Shown piece after piece: positions 7,805-14,236 of a stretch of 20,112 nucleotides of DNA. The notes below the pieces were generated by a model. That model saw only the letters and a list, made by a program, of their open reading frames with translations. It was not told the DNA's origin and ran no database searches. Where the stretch lies: positions 1-20,112 of the forward strand of contig JAZSHI010000016.1 in assembly GCA_045533195.1 (NCBI GenBank), given 5' to 3'. Numbering within the stretch: the first letter of the stretch is position 1; each line of letters begins with the position of its first letter. Position numbers and translations under genes: made by a program. This DNA is from SIG607 sp045533195. Lineage in GTDB: Bacteria > Bacillota > Clostridia > Oscillospirales > Acutalibacteraceae.

Positions 7805-8002
7805 CTATTCATAATCCAAGGTATTCATGGAACGAAAAGCAAAAGAAATTGTAACAGAATAAAGCTGATATCCTGCCTTTGAAAACTGCTCGTAGCGATT
7901 TCGCTCGTGAAAATATGTAGTGTATGCGCAGGAAGGAACAATCCTATCATTTATGAGAAGCTTTACTGTGCCGTTTATTTTTTTAACACAACTTTTAGCC
8001 AT
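7805..8002 (-). pseudogene. N-terminal remnant of a glycosidase-like gene
   Basis: A 65-codon ORF on the minus strand. Its residues 8-55 (KINGTVKLLINDRIVPSCA, TTYFHERNRYEQFSKAGYQLYSV) look like the extreme N-terminus of large beta-galactosidase/GH42-like clostridial proteins, which begin with an INGKPVPP-type strand and a Y-F-x-E-x-N-R-Y motif. The similarity then stops and the frame ends after SMNTLDYE. A second short open stretch in another frame follows (about 7725-7800). This suggests an internal deletion leaving both ends of a gene. It sits beside the sugar-acid locus and may once have belonged to it. Family assignment is from memory of the motif only. Confidence 0.4.
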
Positions 8003-8308
8003 TTAAACCACCCACTCATTTAATTTATACCATAATTATACCGAAAAAAGTTTAAATAGGCAACTCCCTAATACATAGAATAACCCATCTATATTCTAAC
8101 CAAACTCCATAAATAGTGAAAAAAATATCTACCCGCACATTGTCGGTTAAGATATATAAACAAAACAAGCCAAGCATAAAACTCGGCTTGTTTTGAAGAT
8201 AGTTTCATTGGTATTGTGGATAGTAAACCGATGAAATTTATTAACGAAGAATACCTGGAAAGTATTTCTAAAATACTTTTTAAAACATAAAATACATACT
8301 TCTATTTT
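8003..8308. other. Intergenic gap between the gene remnant and mazF
   Basis: An AT-rich stretch with no credible ORF. It holds a terminator hairpin (8161-8195) and an imperfect inverted repeat TTTCATTGGT...ACCGATGAAA (about 8201-8240, one wobble pair). Candidate -10 elements for the gene remnant lie near 8025-8045 but no convincing -35. Confidence 0.5.
8161..8195 (-). terminator. Probable terminator of the unknown-mazF operon
   Basis: An 11-bp perfect stem CAAAACAAGCC (8161-8171) with GGCTTGTTTTG (8185-8195) is extended inward by two more pairs. On the minus strand it is followed by a T-rich stretch (TTTATATA). It is about 110 bp beyond the mazF stop. Confidence 0.55.
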
Positions 8309-8653
8309 TTAAACGGCTAAAATCCCTAAACTAATCATAAGCTTTTCGTTAACCTCATTCATTTTTGTTGGAGAAGTAACTTTCCCTATAAGTTTTAATA
8401 ATAACGATTTATCGATGGTCATAGGTTGTTCGCAAAGTACCATTGACGGTTTTGAAACTCCGTCTTCAGGTAATAATTCGACGTGAGTTGGAATATTTTT
8501 CTTTTGTTTGCTTGTTATCGGACATACTACTGTAGTTGGTGAATATTGATTACCCTTGTCATTTTGTATTATAACCGCAGGTCTAATACCGCCCTGTTCA
8601 GAGCCGACATTCTTTGTTAAATTTACTAAGTATATTTCACCACGTTGAATCAT
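8309..8653 (-). CDS. mazF: MazF/PemK-type endoribonuclease toxin
   Basis: A 114-residue MazF-family protein, a toxin that cleaves mRNA at short sequences. Visible family features are the opening QRGEIYLVNL, the catalytic-arginine strand GGIRPAVIIQND, the threonine-containing strand VCPITSK, the VLCEQPMTIDKSLL strand and the C-terminal helix EVNEKLMISLGI. Length is normal (110-117). Its usual MazE/AbrB-like or ribbon-helix-helix antitoxin is not encoded next to it. Instead an unrecognised 215-residue protein lies 29 bp upstream on the same strand. The ribosome site (AAGGAATG) is rather far from the ATG, which fits low translation of a toxin. Confidence 0.9.
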   Translation of the reverse strand: MIQRGEIYLVNLTKNVGSEQGGIRPAVIIQNDKGNQYSPTTVVCPITSKQKKNIPTHVELLPEDGVSKPSMVLCEQPMTIDKSLLLKLIGKVTSPTKMNEVNEKLMISLGILAV

Positions 8654-8682
8654 TATTTTAATTTATCATTCCTTTTTATTAT

Positions 8683-9330
8683 TTATTTTCTTTCACATAC
8701 ATATTTTATTTTGTTCGACCAATGGTTATATTTTATTGGCTCACTTTCCCATTGCACACTATCATAAGCAGTCGGGGCAAGTCTACATACATTGCCAACT
8801 CCTTCGTAAAAATAAAGTGCTTTACCTTCAAGCTTACAGTTCATATTTTGCATATGAGCAGGTAAAAATCCAAGTCTATATGCTTCTTTTCGCGCTAAAG
8901 CCCTTGCGATGTTAGAAAAGGCACTAGTCGTATTAGGTTCATTCAATGCGCCAAAAACTTCACAATGATATCTTGCATAATCAGGTGCATATTTTTTGAA
9001 CATATCATCGTAAGCTAAAAAACTAGCATAGCATTGTTGCATTTTATCAAATTCTTCTGGCTTAACATATCTGAAAGCAACTTTATCTTCAATATCCGTA
9101 TGATTACTTATATAATCTCTATTGTTGATATAATAATCATATCGCTCATCAAAATATTTTTTGAGTTCCCAAAAATATTTATTCTTTAAAGCTTCGTCAT
9201 CAAAAGGCTCATTAATACCTCTACCATATAACCTTGTTGCCTCTCTATTCATATTGGCAAACTTCTGATTATCCTTATGCACCGCATAACCCATACCAAG
9301 ACCACATAATAATAAACCTAACAAACTCAT
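8683..9330 (-). CDS. Unknown 215-residue protein cotranscribed with mazF
   Basis: No family recognised. The first 17 residues (MSLLGLLLCGLGMGYAV) are hydrophobic and glycine-rich: a membrane anchor or signal-like start followed by HKDNQKF. The rest is soluble, rich in Tyr, Asn, Glu and Lys, with a long helical stretch (FWELKKYFDERYDYYINNRD) and a later ALARKEAYRLGFLPAHM helix. Three cysteines fall after residue 140. A strong AAGGAGAT at ideal distance fixes the ATG at 9330. The gene is 29 bp upstream of mazF and in the same orientation, so it could be an unusual partner or just an operon neighbour. It shows no DNA-binding fold typical of an antitoxin. Confidence 0.7.
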   Translation of the reverse strand: MSLLGLLLCGLGMGYAVHKDNQKFANMNREATRLYGRGINEPFDDEALKNKYFWELKKYFDERYDYYINNRDYISNHTDIEDKVAFRYVKPEEFDKMQQCYASFLAYDDMFKKYAPDYARYHCEVFGALNEPNTTSAFSNIARALARKEAYRLGFLPAHMQNMNCKLEGKALYFYEGVGNVCRLAPTAYDSVQWESEPIKYNHWSNKIKYVCERK

Positions 9331-9639
9331 AATAAGATCTCCTTTTTGTTTTTTGTTGTGAATTAAATATACACCATCGAGTGTCCTATAAAGCGGACTT
9401 TGATGTGAAATTCATTTTTTCATATCTTCTAACTTTTTGGCGATTTTTTCTTGTCGAAAAAAAGGTTGCTATGTTTTTATCGCCGCATTATTCTTGCATT
9501 TTTTCCTGTACGGTTTCCCTTAGCTGTGATCTATATTTACTTAATAACATTCTAAAATTATTTAGTGAATCACTAAATCAGCAATTTTTAAAATGTCACC
9601 ACAAGTAACTCAATATTCATAATTCGATATTTATCGAAT
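9331..9639. other. Intergenic region with a palindrome and possible decayed coding DNA
   Basis: No intact gene was found. A perfect 19-bp palindrome ATTTAGTGAATCACTAAAT lies at 9560-9578, and an inverted repeat ATTCGATA-tt-TATCGAAT at 9622-9639. The minus strand from 9577 to 9488 reads as 29 protein-like codons (NNFRMLLSKYRSQLRE, VQEKMQE) between stops and appears to continue in another frame, suggesting a frameshifted relic. The plus-strand GTG ORF at 9381 lacks a ribosome site. Confidence 0.35.
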
Positions 9640-9668
9640 AAAAAAAGCAGCCTGTTTTAACAGACTGC
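9640..9668 (-). terminator. Intrinsic terminator of the putative small RNA
   Basis: Minus strand: GCAGTCTGTT-AA-AACAGGCTGC with one internal mismatch, followed by seven T residues (9646-9640). The opposite strand has no T-run after the stem, so it works in one direction. Confidence 0.75.
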
Positions 9669-9759
9669 AAAGAAAGGTGGCAAATGCCTATGCATACAAA
9701 CTATGCTTTCATTTCTTTTGTTGATGGCAAAAGAATGTAATTTGTAACATAGCACAACC
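9640..9759 (-). ncRNA. Putative structured small RNA, about 120 nt
   Basis: An autonomous minus-strand transcription unit: a consensus promoter just upstream and an intrinsic terminator at its end, with no credible ORF between. The predicted RNA folds by eye into one long interrupted hairpin. The 5' end GTGG..TGCTATG pairs with CATAGGCA..CCAC, then TACAAA pairs with TTTGTA. The apical stem CATTCTTTTG pairs with CAAAAGAAATG around the loop CCATCAA, with bulges. The terminator hairpin follows after a short U/C-rich linker. It matches no RNA class I can name. The rod shape recalls 6S RNA, but at 120 nt it would be short for that. No cas gene is near, which argues against a tracrRNA. Confidence 0.6.
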
Positions 9760-9765
9760 ACATAT

Positions 9766-9794
9766 AGTATAGCAAAACGCATTTTTAAAGTCAA
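9766..9794 (-). promoter_or_regulatory. Consensus promoter of the putative small RNA
   Basis: Minus strand: TTGACT (9794-9789), spacer of exactly 17 bp, TATACT (9771-9766). The expected start is near 9759-9760, right where the 5' strand of the predicted closing stem begins. Confidence 0.7.
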
Positions 9795-9834
9795 TATGTT
9801 TATCATTAATTATGCGCCTATACTTTATCCTTTT

Positions 9835-10018
9835 TAGTTATGAGTTCAGAATTATAAATTCGGCTTCGCCAAATGCTATGATATAATTGCCTTAAAAGCA
9901 ACAGCGCTTCCACAAGTCAACTCATAACGATGCAAAGCATCTTATAACTCATAGTTTACCGTAAGGCAATCATAACTGATAGAATGGGAATAAGCCAAAG
10001 GCTTATTCCCATTCTATC
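9835..10018. repeat. Hairpin cluster with TCATAAC-type linkers
   Basis: Downstream of guaA, short hairpins are separated by variants of one linker (AACTCATAAC, ATAACTCATA, CATAACTGAT, and GTTATGAGTT on the far side). Hairpins include ATTCGGC-ttc-GCCAAAT, GATGC-aaa-GCATC (9929-9941), an imperfect TTTACC-gtaa-GGCAAT, and the 19-bp stem at the guaA end. Stems vary while linkers are kept, as in the second array at 15321-15520. Confidence 0.5.
9978..10018. repeat. 19-bp perfect inverted repeat copying the guaA 3' end
   Basis: GATAGAATGGGAATAAGCC (9978-9996), loop AAA, then its exact complement (10000-10018). The right arm contains the last four codons and stop of guaA (10003-10018), so the left arm is an inverted duplicate of the gene end. 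It may work as a transcript-end hairpin, but no T-run follows on the minus strand. Confidence 0.85.
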
Positions 10019-11004
10019 GTTCCTACAGGCTTAGGTGTTAAATCCATAAGAACACGGTTGATGCCGTCCACCTCAGAGGTGATACGAGCGGTAATTTTGT
10101 TAAGTACGCTATAGGGGATTTCTTCAATTGTAGCGCTCATTGCATCTTTAGTATTAACAGCGCGGATGATTGCAGGCCAACCTTCATAGCGGCTTTCATC
10201 CTTTACGCCAACACTCTTTATATCGGGGATAACCACGAAATACTGCCAAACCTTTTCGGCAAGGCCGCATTTGTCAAATTCATCTCTTAAAATTGCATCG
10301 GCTTCTCTAAGAGCATGAAGTCTGTCTCTGGTAATTGCACCGAGGCATCTAACACCAAGACCGGGGCCCGGGAAGGGCTGACGGTAAACCATTGCATGAG
10401 GAAGTCCGAGCGCTTCGCCGACAACTCTAACTTCATCTTTATAAAGAAGCTTAATGGGTTCTACAAGGCTGAAGTTAAGGTCCTCGGGAAGTCCGCCAAC
10501 GTTATGGTGAGACTTAACCGCCTTTTTGCCCTCTGCCTGTTTAACACTCTCCAAAATATCGGGATAAATAGTACCCTGAGCAAGATATTCAATTCCTTCA
10601 AGCTTTCTCGCTTCATCAGCAAAAACGTTAATAAACTCAGCGCCGATAATCTTTCTCTTCTTTTCAGGTTCGCTTACGTTTTCAAGCAAATCTAAGAAAC
10701 GGTCGGTAGCATCAACATAAATAAGGTTAGCATCCATTTCATCCTTAAAGATTTTGATTACATTTTCGCTTTCATCCTTACGCATAAGGCCGTGATTAAC
10801 GTGAACGCAGACAAGCTGTTTGCCTATTGCTTTAATTAAAAGCGCGGCAACAACAGACGAGTCGTCACCGCCCGAAAGAGCGAGAAGCACCTTTTTATCT
10901 CCTACCTGAGCGCGTACCTCTTTAATCTGCTCTTCAATAAAAGCATCAGCGAGTTCTTTAGTGGTGATACGAAGCATTGATTCAGGTCTTAAGTTAGTTT
11001 CCAT
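10003..11004 (-). CDS. guaA: GMP synthase ATP-pyrophosphatase and dimerisation subunit, no amidotransferase domain
   Basis: A 333-residue protein matching the C-terminal two thirds of GuaA, which converts XMP to GMP with ATP and ammonia. Visible motifs are the PP-loop LALSGGDDSSVVAAL (usual SGGVDSS, here D for V), HVNHGLMRK, EYLAQGTIYPDILES, KSHHNVGGLPE, the RQPFPGPGLGVR block, and the dimerisation end KPVGTIEWE. The class I glutamine amidotransferase domain (about 190 residues) of ordinary bacterial GuaA is absent, and upstream DNA encodes a different protein. It may use free ammonia or a separately encoded glutaminase, as in archaea. The ATG at 11013 touches the AAGAGG; the ATG at 11004 has proper spacing. 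It lies 18 bp after the CofE-like stop, in one operon. Confidence 0.88.
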   Translation of the reverse strand: METNLRPESMLRITTKELADAFIEEQIKEVRAQVGDKKVLLALSGGDDSSVVAALLIKAIGKQLVCVHVNHGLMRKDESENVIKIFKDEMDANLIYVDATDRFLDLLENVSEPEKKRKIIGAEFINVFADEARKLEGIEYLAQGTIYPDILESVKQAEGKKAVKSHHNVGGLPEDLNFSLVEPIKLLYKDEVRVVGEALGLPHAMVYRQPFPGPGLGVRCLGAITRDRLHALREADAILRDEFDKCGLAEKVWQYFVVIPDIKSVGVKDESRYEGWPAIIRAVNTKDAMSATIEEIPYSVLNKITARITSEVDGINRVLMDLTPKPVGTIEWE

Positions 11005-11022
11005 ATATTTCATCCTCTTAAG

Positions 11023-12225
11023 TTAGTTAGTATAGTTATCAAAATATCCTTGAACAAGAACCACGGGAGTACCCTTATCACCGGAGCCGCTGGTAAGATC
11101 GCAAAGAGAACCTATAAGGTCGGTTAATTGTCTGGGAGTTGTACCCTGAGCTGCCATATTACCTACAAGACTGCTACCGTCTTTTTTACGAATACTTTCA
11201 CTAATGGCATCCTTAAGAGCCTGTCCTGAAAGATCTTTAAAATCGTTATCAGCCAAGTATTTAAGCTTTAATTCATTTGGAGTACCGATAAGACCGTCGG
11301 TAAATGCAGGAGAAACAACCGGATCGGCAAGTTCCCAAATTTTACCCTGAGGATCTTTAAATGCGCCGTCGCCATAAACCATTACTTCTACGTTTTTGCC
11401 AGAGGCATCTTTAATGCGCTTTTGAACGTCAAGAACCAAATCCTTGCACTCTCTGGGGAAAAGCTTAATCTTTTCTTCGGTAGATTTATTAGAGCCTAAA
11501 AGTCCGTATTTTTCATTACAGCCGCTGCCGTTTACGGAAGCATTTAAAATATCGTCAAGGCCGTAAACCTTCTCGGCGCCTGCAGCCTTTAAGATACGCT
11601 TAGTTCTTACACGGGTATGAATATCACAGGTAAGAACATATTTTGTATAATCAAGAATTGCTTTAGGCTGATTAGCAAAGATAATTTCAACTTCACAGCC
11701 CTCTGCCTTAATTAAATCACTATAATACTGAACGTAGTCAACACCTGTAAATTCAAGCTTTTGTACGCCGAAAACCTCTCTGTAGCGTTCGAGCGATAAA
11801 ACATCAGAATAAGGATTAATTCCCGCTTCATCAATAAGGTCATAGGTAGCAAGTGAGTTACCAACCTCATCAGAGGGGTAGCTGAGCATAAGAACAATTT
11901 TCTTTGCTCCTCTTGCAATACCCTTAAGGCAAATAGAGAAACGGTTACGGGAAAGTATGGGGAAAATAACACCTACTGTTTCGTCCCCGAATTTTGCCTT
12001 GATATCAGCAGCAATATCGTTTACGTCAGCATAGTTGCCCTGCGCACGAGCAACGATAGATTCTGTCATAGAAATTACGTCGCGATCTCTAAGCTCAAAG
12101 CCCTCGTACTGCGCTGCTTCAAGCACACTTTCTGCAACTATTTTGGCAAGATCGTCGCCTTCTCTGATAATAGGGCAACGGATACCGCGGGATACGGTAC
12201 CGACTCTGCGTTCTTTTTTATCCAT
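11023..12225 (-). CDS. CofE-like F420-0:gamma-glutamyl ligase family protein
   Basis: A 400-residue protein with the F420_ligase fold in its N-terminal part: RGIRCPIIREGDDLAKIVAES near the start, RDRDVISMTESIVARAQGNY (the VSMTES-like metal/GTP strand), and RIDS-like acidic segments later. True CofE adds glutamate to F420-0; Clostridia of this kind are not known for F420. At 400 residues it is much longer than archaeal CofE (about 250), and has a C-terminal extension with VMVYGDGAFKDPQGKIWELADPVV and GDKGTPVVLVQGYFDNY. It is the first gene of an operon with the amidotransferase-less GMP synthase, so a role in purine or amide-forming chemistry is a reasonable guess but unproven. AAAGGAA precedes the ATG. 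Confidence 0.75.
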   Translation of the reverse strand: MDKKERRVGTVSRGIRCPIIREGDDLAKIVAESVLEAAQYEGFELRDRDVISMTESIVARAQGNYADVNDIAADIKAKFGDETVGVIFPILSRNRFSICLKGIARGAKKIVLMLSYPSDEVGNSLATYDLIDEAGINPYSDVLSLERYREVFGVQKLEFTGVDYVQYYSDLIKAEGCEVEIIFANQPKAILDYTKYVLTCDIHTRVRTKRILKAAGAEKVYGLDDILNASVNGSGCNEKYGLLGSNKSTEEKIKLFPRECKDLVLDVQKRIKDASGKNVEVMVYGDGAFKDPQGKIWELADPVVSPAFTDGLIGTPNELKLKYLADNDFKDLSGQALKDAISESIRKKDGSSLVGNMAAQGTTPRQLTDLIGSLCDLTSGSGDKGTPVVLVQGYFDNYTN

Positions 12226-12248
12226 AATGATTTTCCTTTCCGGTTGGG

Positions 12249-12264
12249 AGGTGAAAATTCACCT
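12249..12264. promoter_or_regulatory. Inverted repeat in the leader of the cofE-like/guaA operon
   Basis: AGGTGAA-aa-TTCACCT lies between the promoter and the start codon on the minus strand. It could be an operator or a small leader hairpin. No purine riboswitch was recognised in this leader. Confidence 0.35.
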
Positions 12265-12282
12265 TGCCCTTTACAACAATTT

Positions 12283-12311
12283 ATTATACTAAATTGCAAA
12301 ATAATTTTCAA
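12283..12311 (-). promoter_or_regulatory. Promoter of the cofE-like/guaA operon
   Basis: Minus strand: TTGAAA (12311-12306), 17-bp spacer, TATAAT (12288-12283). It lies about 58 bp before the start codon. Confidence 0.7.
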
Positions 12312-12365
12312 TATTTTTTTGCAAAAAAAGCCAAAAATTATTTCACAAATCTTTTAATATAGTAT

Positions 12366-12393
12366 TTGCTTTTTTTATTAAATATGTTATACT
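12366..12393 (+). promoter_or_regulatory. Promoter of the Dabb gene
   Basis: TTGCTT (12366-12371), 16-bp spacer, TATACT (12388-12393), directly ahead of the GAGGTG ribosome site at 12401. Confidence 0.5.
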
Positions 12394-12412
12394 TTTTTAC
12401 GAGGTGATTTAT

Positions 12413-12712
12413 ATGGTAAAACATATTATTTTATGGACTCTTAAGGAGTGCAGTGAAAGTGAAAAAATCAAAATAAAAAAAGACATAAAAGAAAACCTTG
12501 AAGGTCTTATGGGAAAAATCGACGGTTTATCCGAAATCAAGGTTTATACCGAAGGTCTTGCTTCATCCAACGCCGACCTTATGCTTGACTCTTCTTTTGT
12601 AAGCGTTGACGCACTTAAAGGTTACGCAGTTCATCCAGACCACGTTTACGTTGCTAATACTTTTGTTCGCCCCTTTACGTTAAACAGAAGCTGTCTCGAT
12701 TTTGAAATTTAA
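12413..12712 (+). CDS. Dabb (stress-responsive alpha/beta-barrel) domain protein
   Basis: A 99-residue small protein filling a single Dabb domain. It begins VKHIILWTLKE, a typical first strand, has SEIKVYTEGLASSNADLMLDSSFVSVDALKGYAVHPDHV in the middle, and ends VRPFTLNRSCLDFE. The Y-x-x-H-P-x-H motif (YAVHPDHV) is diagnostic. These proteins form ferredoxin-like dimers; some bind small molecules, but most have no assigned reaction. A GTG at 12404 is also open but lies within the ribosome site GAGGTG, so the ATG at 12413 was chosen. It is monocistronic, with its own promoter, and converges on the rubredoxin operon. Confidence 0.88.
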   Translation: MVKHIILWTLKECSESEKIKIKKDIKENLEGLMGKIDGLSEIKVYTEGLASSNADLMLDSSFVSVDALKGYAVHPDHVYVANTFVRPFTLNRSCLDFEI

Positions 12713-12723
12713 ATCAAGCTTTA

Positions 12724-12764
12724 TTAAAGAAAAGTCCTGAGTAGAACTCAGGACTTTTCTTTAA
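12724..12764. terminator. Bidirectional terminator between Dabb and rubredoxin genes
   Basis: An 18-bp perfect stem (TTAAAGAAAAGTCCTGAG, 12724-12741, with its complement 12747-12764) around a 5-nt loop, with T-rich arms on both strands. The rubredoxin stop codon abuts it at 12765. Confidence 0.88.
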
Positions 12765-12923
12765 TTATTCTTCTGCGCTGAACATATCTTTGCCTACACC
12801 GCAAAGGGGACAAGCAAAATCTTCAGGCAAATCCTCGAATTTAGTGCCGGGTTCAATGCCTAAATCAGCATCTCCCAGTTCCTCATCATAGGTCCAACCG
12901 CAAGCATCGCATACGTATTTCAT
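12765..12923 (-). CDS. Rubredoxin
   Basis: A 52-residue rubredoxin, the standard size. The two iron-binding pairs are present: CDACGW (residues 4-9) and CPLCGV near 37-42. The conserved core TYDEELGD..LGIEPGTKFEDLPEDFACPLCG lies between. It passes electrons to the flavodiiron protein encoded 22 bp upstream in the same operon, for reduction of oxygen or nitric oxide. The open frame extends 13 codons further upstream into the fprA stop, but AAGGAG sits at the right distance only for the ATG at 12923. It shares the PerR-controlled promoter of fprA by position. Confidence 0.95.
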   Translation of the reverse strand: MKYVCDACGWTYDEELGDADLGIEPGTKFEDLPEDFACPLCGVGKDMFSAEE

Positions 12924-12945
12924 AAAAACAACTCCTTTTTTATTT

Positions 12946-14094
12946 TTAAAGTTCTTTTGCAAGAGCTTTTATCTGATTAATATTTTCTTCATTAACCGAC
13001 GAAAGAATTTTAACCTCATTTTCGCACAAGGTAAGGTTTTTGCACACCTCTAACATACCCTTCATAGTTTTTACCGCATTTGGCGCCCAGCTTCCGTTTT
13101 CAATAAAGCCTATGGTTTTGTTTTGGAAGTTTCGTTCGGTTAAATGATTTATAAATTCCTTCATAAAGGGGAAAATATCATTATTATAGGTAGTGGTAGC
13201 AAAAACGATTTTGCCGTAACGGAAGGCATCCTCAACCGCCTCCGCCATATCGCATCTTGCAAGGTCGTTAACTACCACCTTTTCATGTCCCTGCGCTTTG
13301 AGTTCTTCTGCCAAAAGCTCTACTGCTTTTTTAGTATTACCGTAAACCGAAGTATAAGCAATAACTACTCCCTCACTTTCAACACCGTATGAAGACCAAG
13401 TGTTATAAAGGTCAAGATAGTATCCGAGATTCTCATTTAGTATGGGGCCGTGCAAGGGGCAGATAGTCTGAATTTCGGTATTTGCAACCTTTTTAAGTAA
13501 GGCTTGTACCTGCGCACCGTATTTTCCAACTATACCGAAGTAATACCTTCTTGCTTCACACGCCCATTCTTCATCTGTATCAAGAGCGCCGAATTTACCG
13601 AATCCGTCAGCAGAAAAAAGGGTTTTTGTAGTGCTTTCATAGGTCATAATAACCTCAGGCCAATGCACCATAGGAGCGGTAACAAAGTTAAGACTGTGTT
13701 TTCCAAGGTTTAGGGTGTCCCCTTCCTTTACAACTATTCCTCTGTTTTCAAAATCGTTACCGTAAAAATTCTTCATCATAGTAAAAGCCTTAGCCGAAGC
13801 AACAATTTTTGCTTCTTTAAAGGTTTCGGCAAAAAGCATAAGACTGGAAGAATGGTCAGGCTCCATATGCTGAACAACTATATAATCAGGGGTTTTGTCT
13901 TTAAGAACATTTTTTATATTTTCTATCCATTCATCGCCGAATCTACCATCAACCGAATCCATAACGGCAATTTTTTCGTCTGTTAAAACATAAGAATTAT
14001 ACGCCATCCCGTTGGGAACGTCATATTGTCCTTCAAACAAATCTATTTCTTTATCATTTACACCAACATAATAAATTCCGTCTTTAATAATCAT
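12946..14094 (-). CDS. fprA: Flavodiiron protein (FprA-type oxygen/NO reductase)
   Basis: A 382-residue cytoplasmic flavodiiron protein. The N-terminal metallo-beta-lactamase-like domain carries the diiron ligands: HMEPDHSS (H-x-E-x-D-H, about residues 77-82), the MVHWPE histidine, the FSADGFG aspartate and the CPLHGP histidine. From about residue 245 a flavodoxin domain follows (IAYTSVYGNTKKAVELLAEEL for FMN phosphate, TTTYNNDIFPFM). It reduces O2 to water, or NO, with electrons from the rubredoxin encoded next. The start has AGGAGA six bases upstream. A perfect PerR box overlaps its promoter, fitting oxidative-stress control in anaerobes. Length is slightly below the common 390-400 residues. 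Confidence 0.95.
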   Translation of the reverse strand: MIIKDGIYYVGVNDKEIDLFEGQYDVPNGMAYNSYVLTDEKIAVMDSVDGRFGDEWIENIKNVLKDKTPDYIVVQHMEPDHSSSLMLFAETFKEAKIVASAKAFTMMKNFYGNDFENRGIVVKEGDTLNLGKHSLNFVTAPMVHWPEVIMTYESTTKTLFSADGFGKFGALDTDEEWACEARRYYFGIVGKYGAQVQALLKKVANTEIQTICPLHGPILNENLGYYLDLYNTWSSYGVESEGVVIAYTSVYGNTKKAVELLAEELKAQGHEKVVVNDLARCDMAEAVEDAFRYGKIVFATTTYNNDIFPFMKEFINHLTERNFQNKTIGFIENGSWAPNAVKTMKGMLEVCKNLTLCENEVKILSSVNEENINQIKALAKEL

Positions 14095-14122
14095 AATATT
14101 CTCCTAAATAAAGTTTTAATCA

Positions 14123-14137
14123 TTATAATGATTATAA
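14123..14137. promoter_or_regulatory. Perfect PerR box upstream of fprA
   Basis: TTATAATGATTATAA matches the PerR consensus TTATAATNATTATAA at every position. It lies about 30 bp before fprA and overlaps a minus-strand TATAAT that would serve as the -10. PerR repression relieved by peroxide is therefore expected for fprA and rubredoxin. Confidence 0.75.
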
Positions 14138-14176
14138 CATCATTTTATTAAGAAATAAAGAAGTATTTATTACTTC

Positions 14177-14205
14177 TTGATTATCAAGAGAAAATTTGTT
14201 ATATT
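14177..14205 (+). promoter_or_regulatory. Promoter of the NUDIX gene
   Basis: TTGATT (14177-14182), 17-bp spacer, TATATT (14200-14205). A small inverted repeat AAGAAGTA-tttat-TACTTCTT lies just upstream and overlaps the -35. AAAGGAT precedes the ATG. Confidence 0.55.
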
Positions 14206-14236
14206 TTATATATAGTAACTTGAAAGGATATTATTT

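Noticed and set aside
9381..9608. 75-codon plus-strand ORF with hydrophobic N-terminus
   Set aside because: It starts with GTG, has no ribosome site or promoter, and its composition is that of AT-rich noncoding DNA; the opposite strand looks more protein-like.
9640..9759. tracrRNA or CRISPR-associated RNA
   Set aside because: No repeat complementary to it and no cas9 or cas12 gene is present in the window.
12226..12412. Purine riboswitch ahead of the guaA operon
   Set aside because: No three-way junction or conserved purine aptamer bases; only a small inverted repeat is present.
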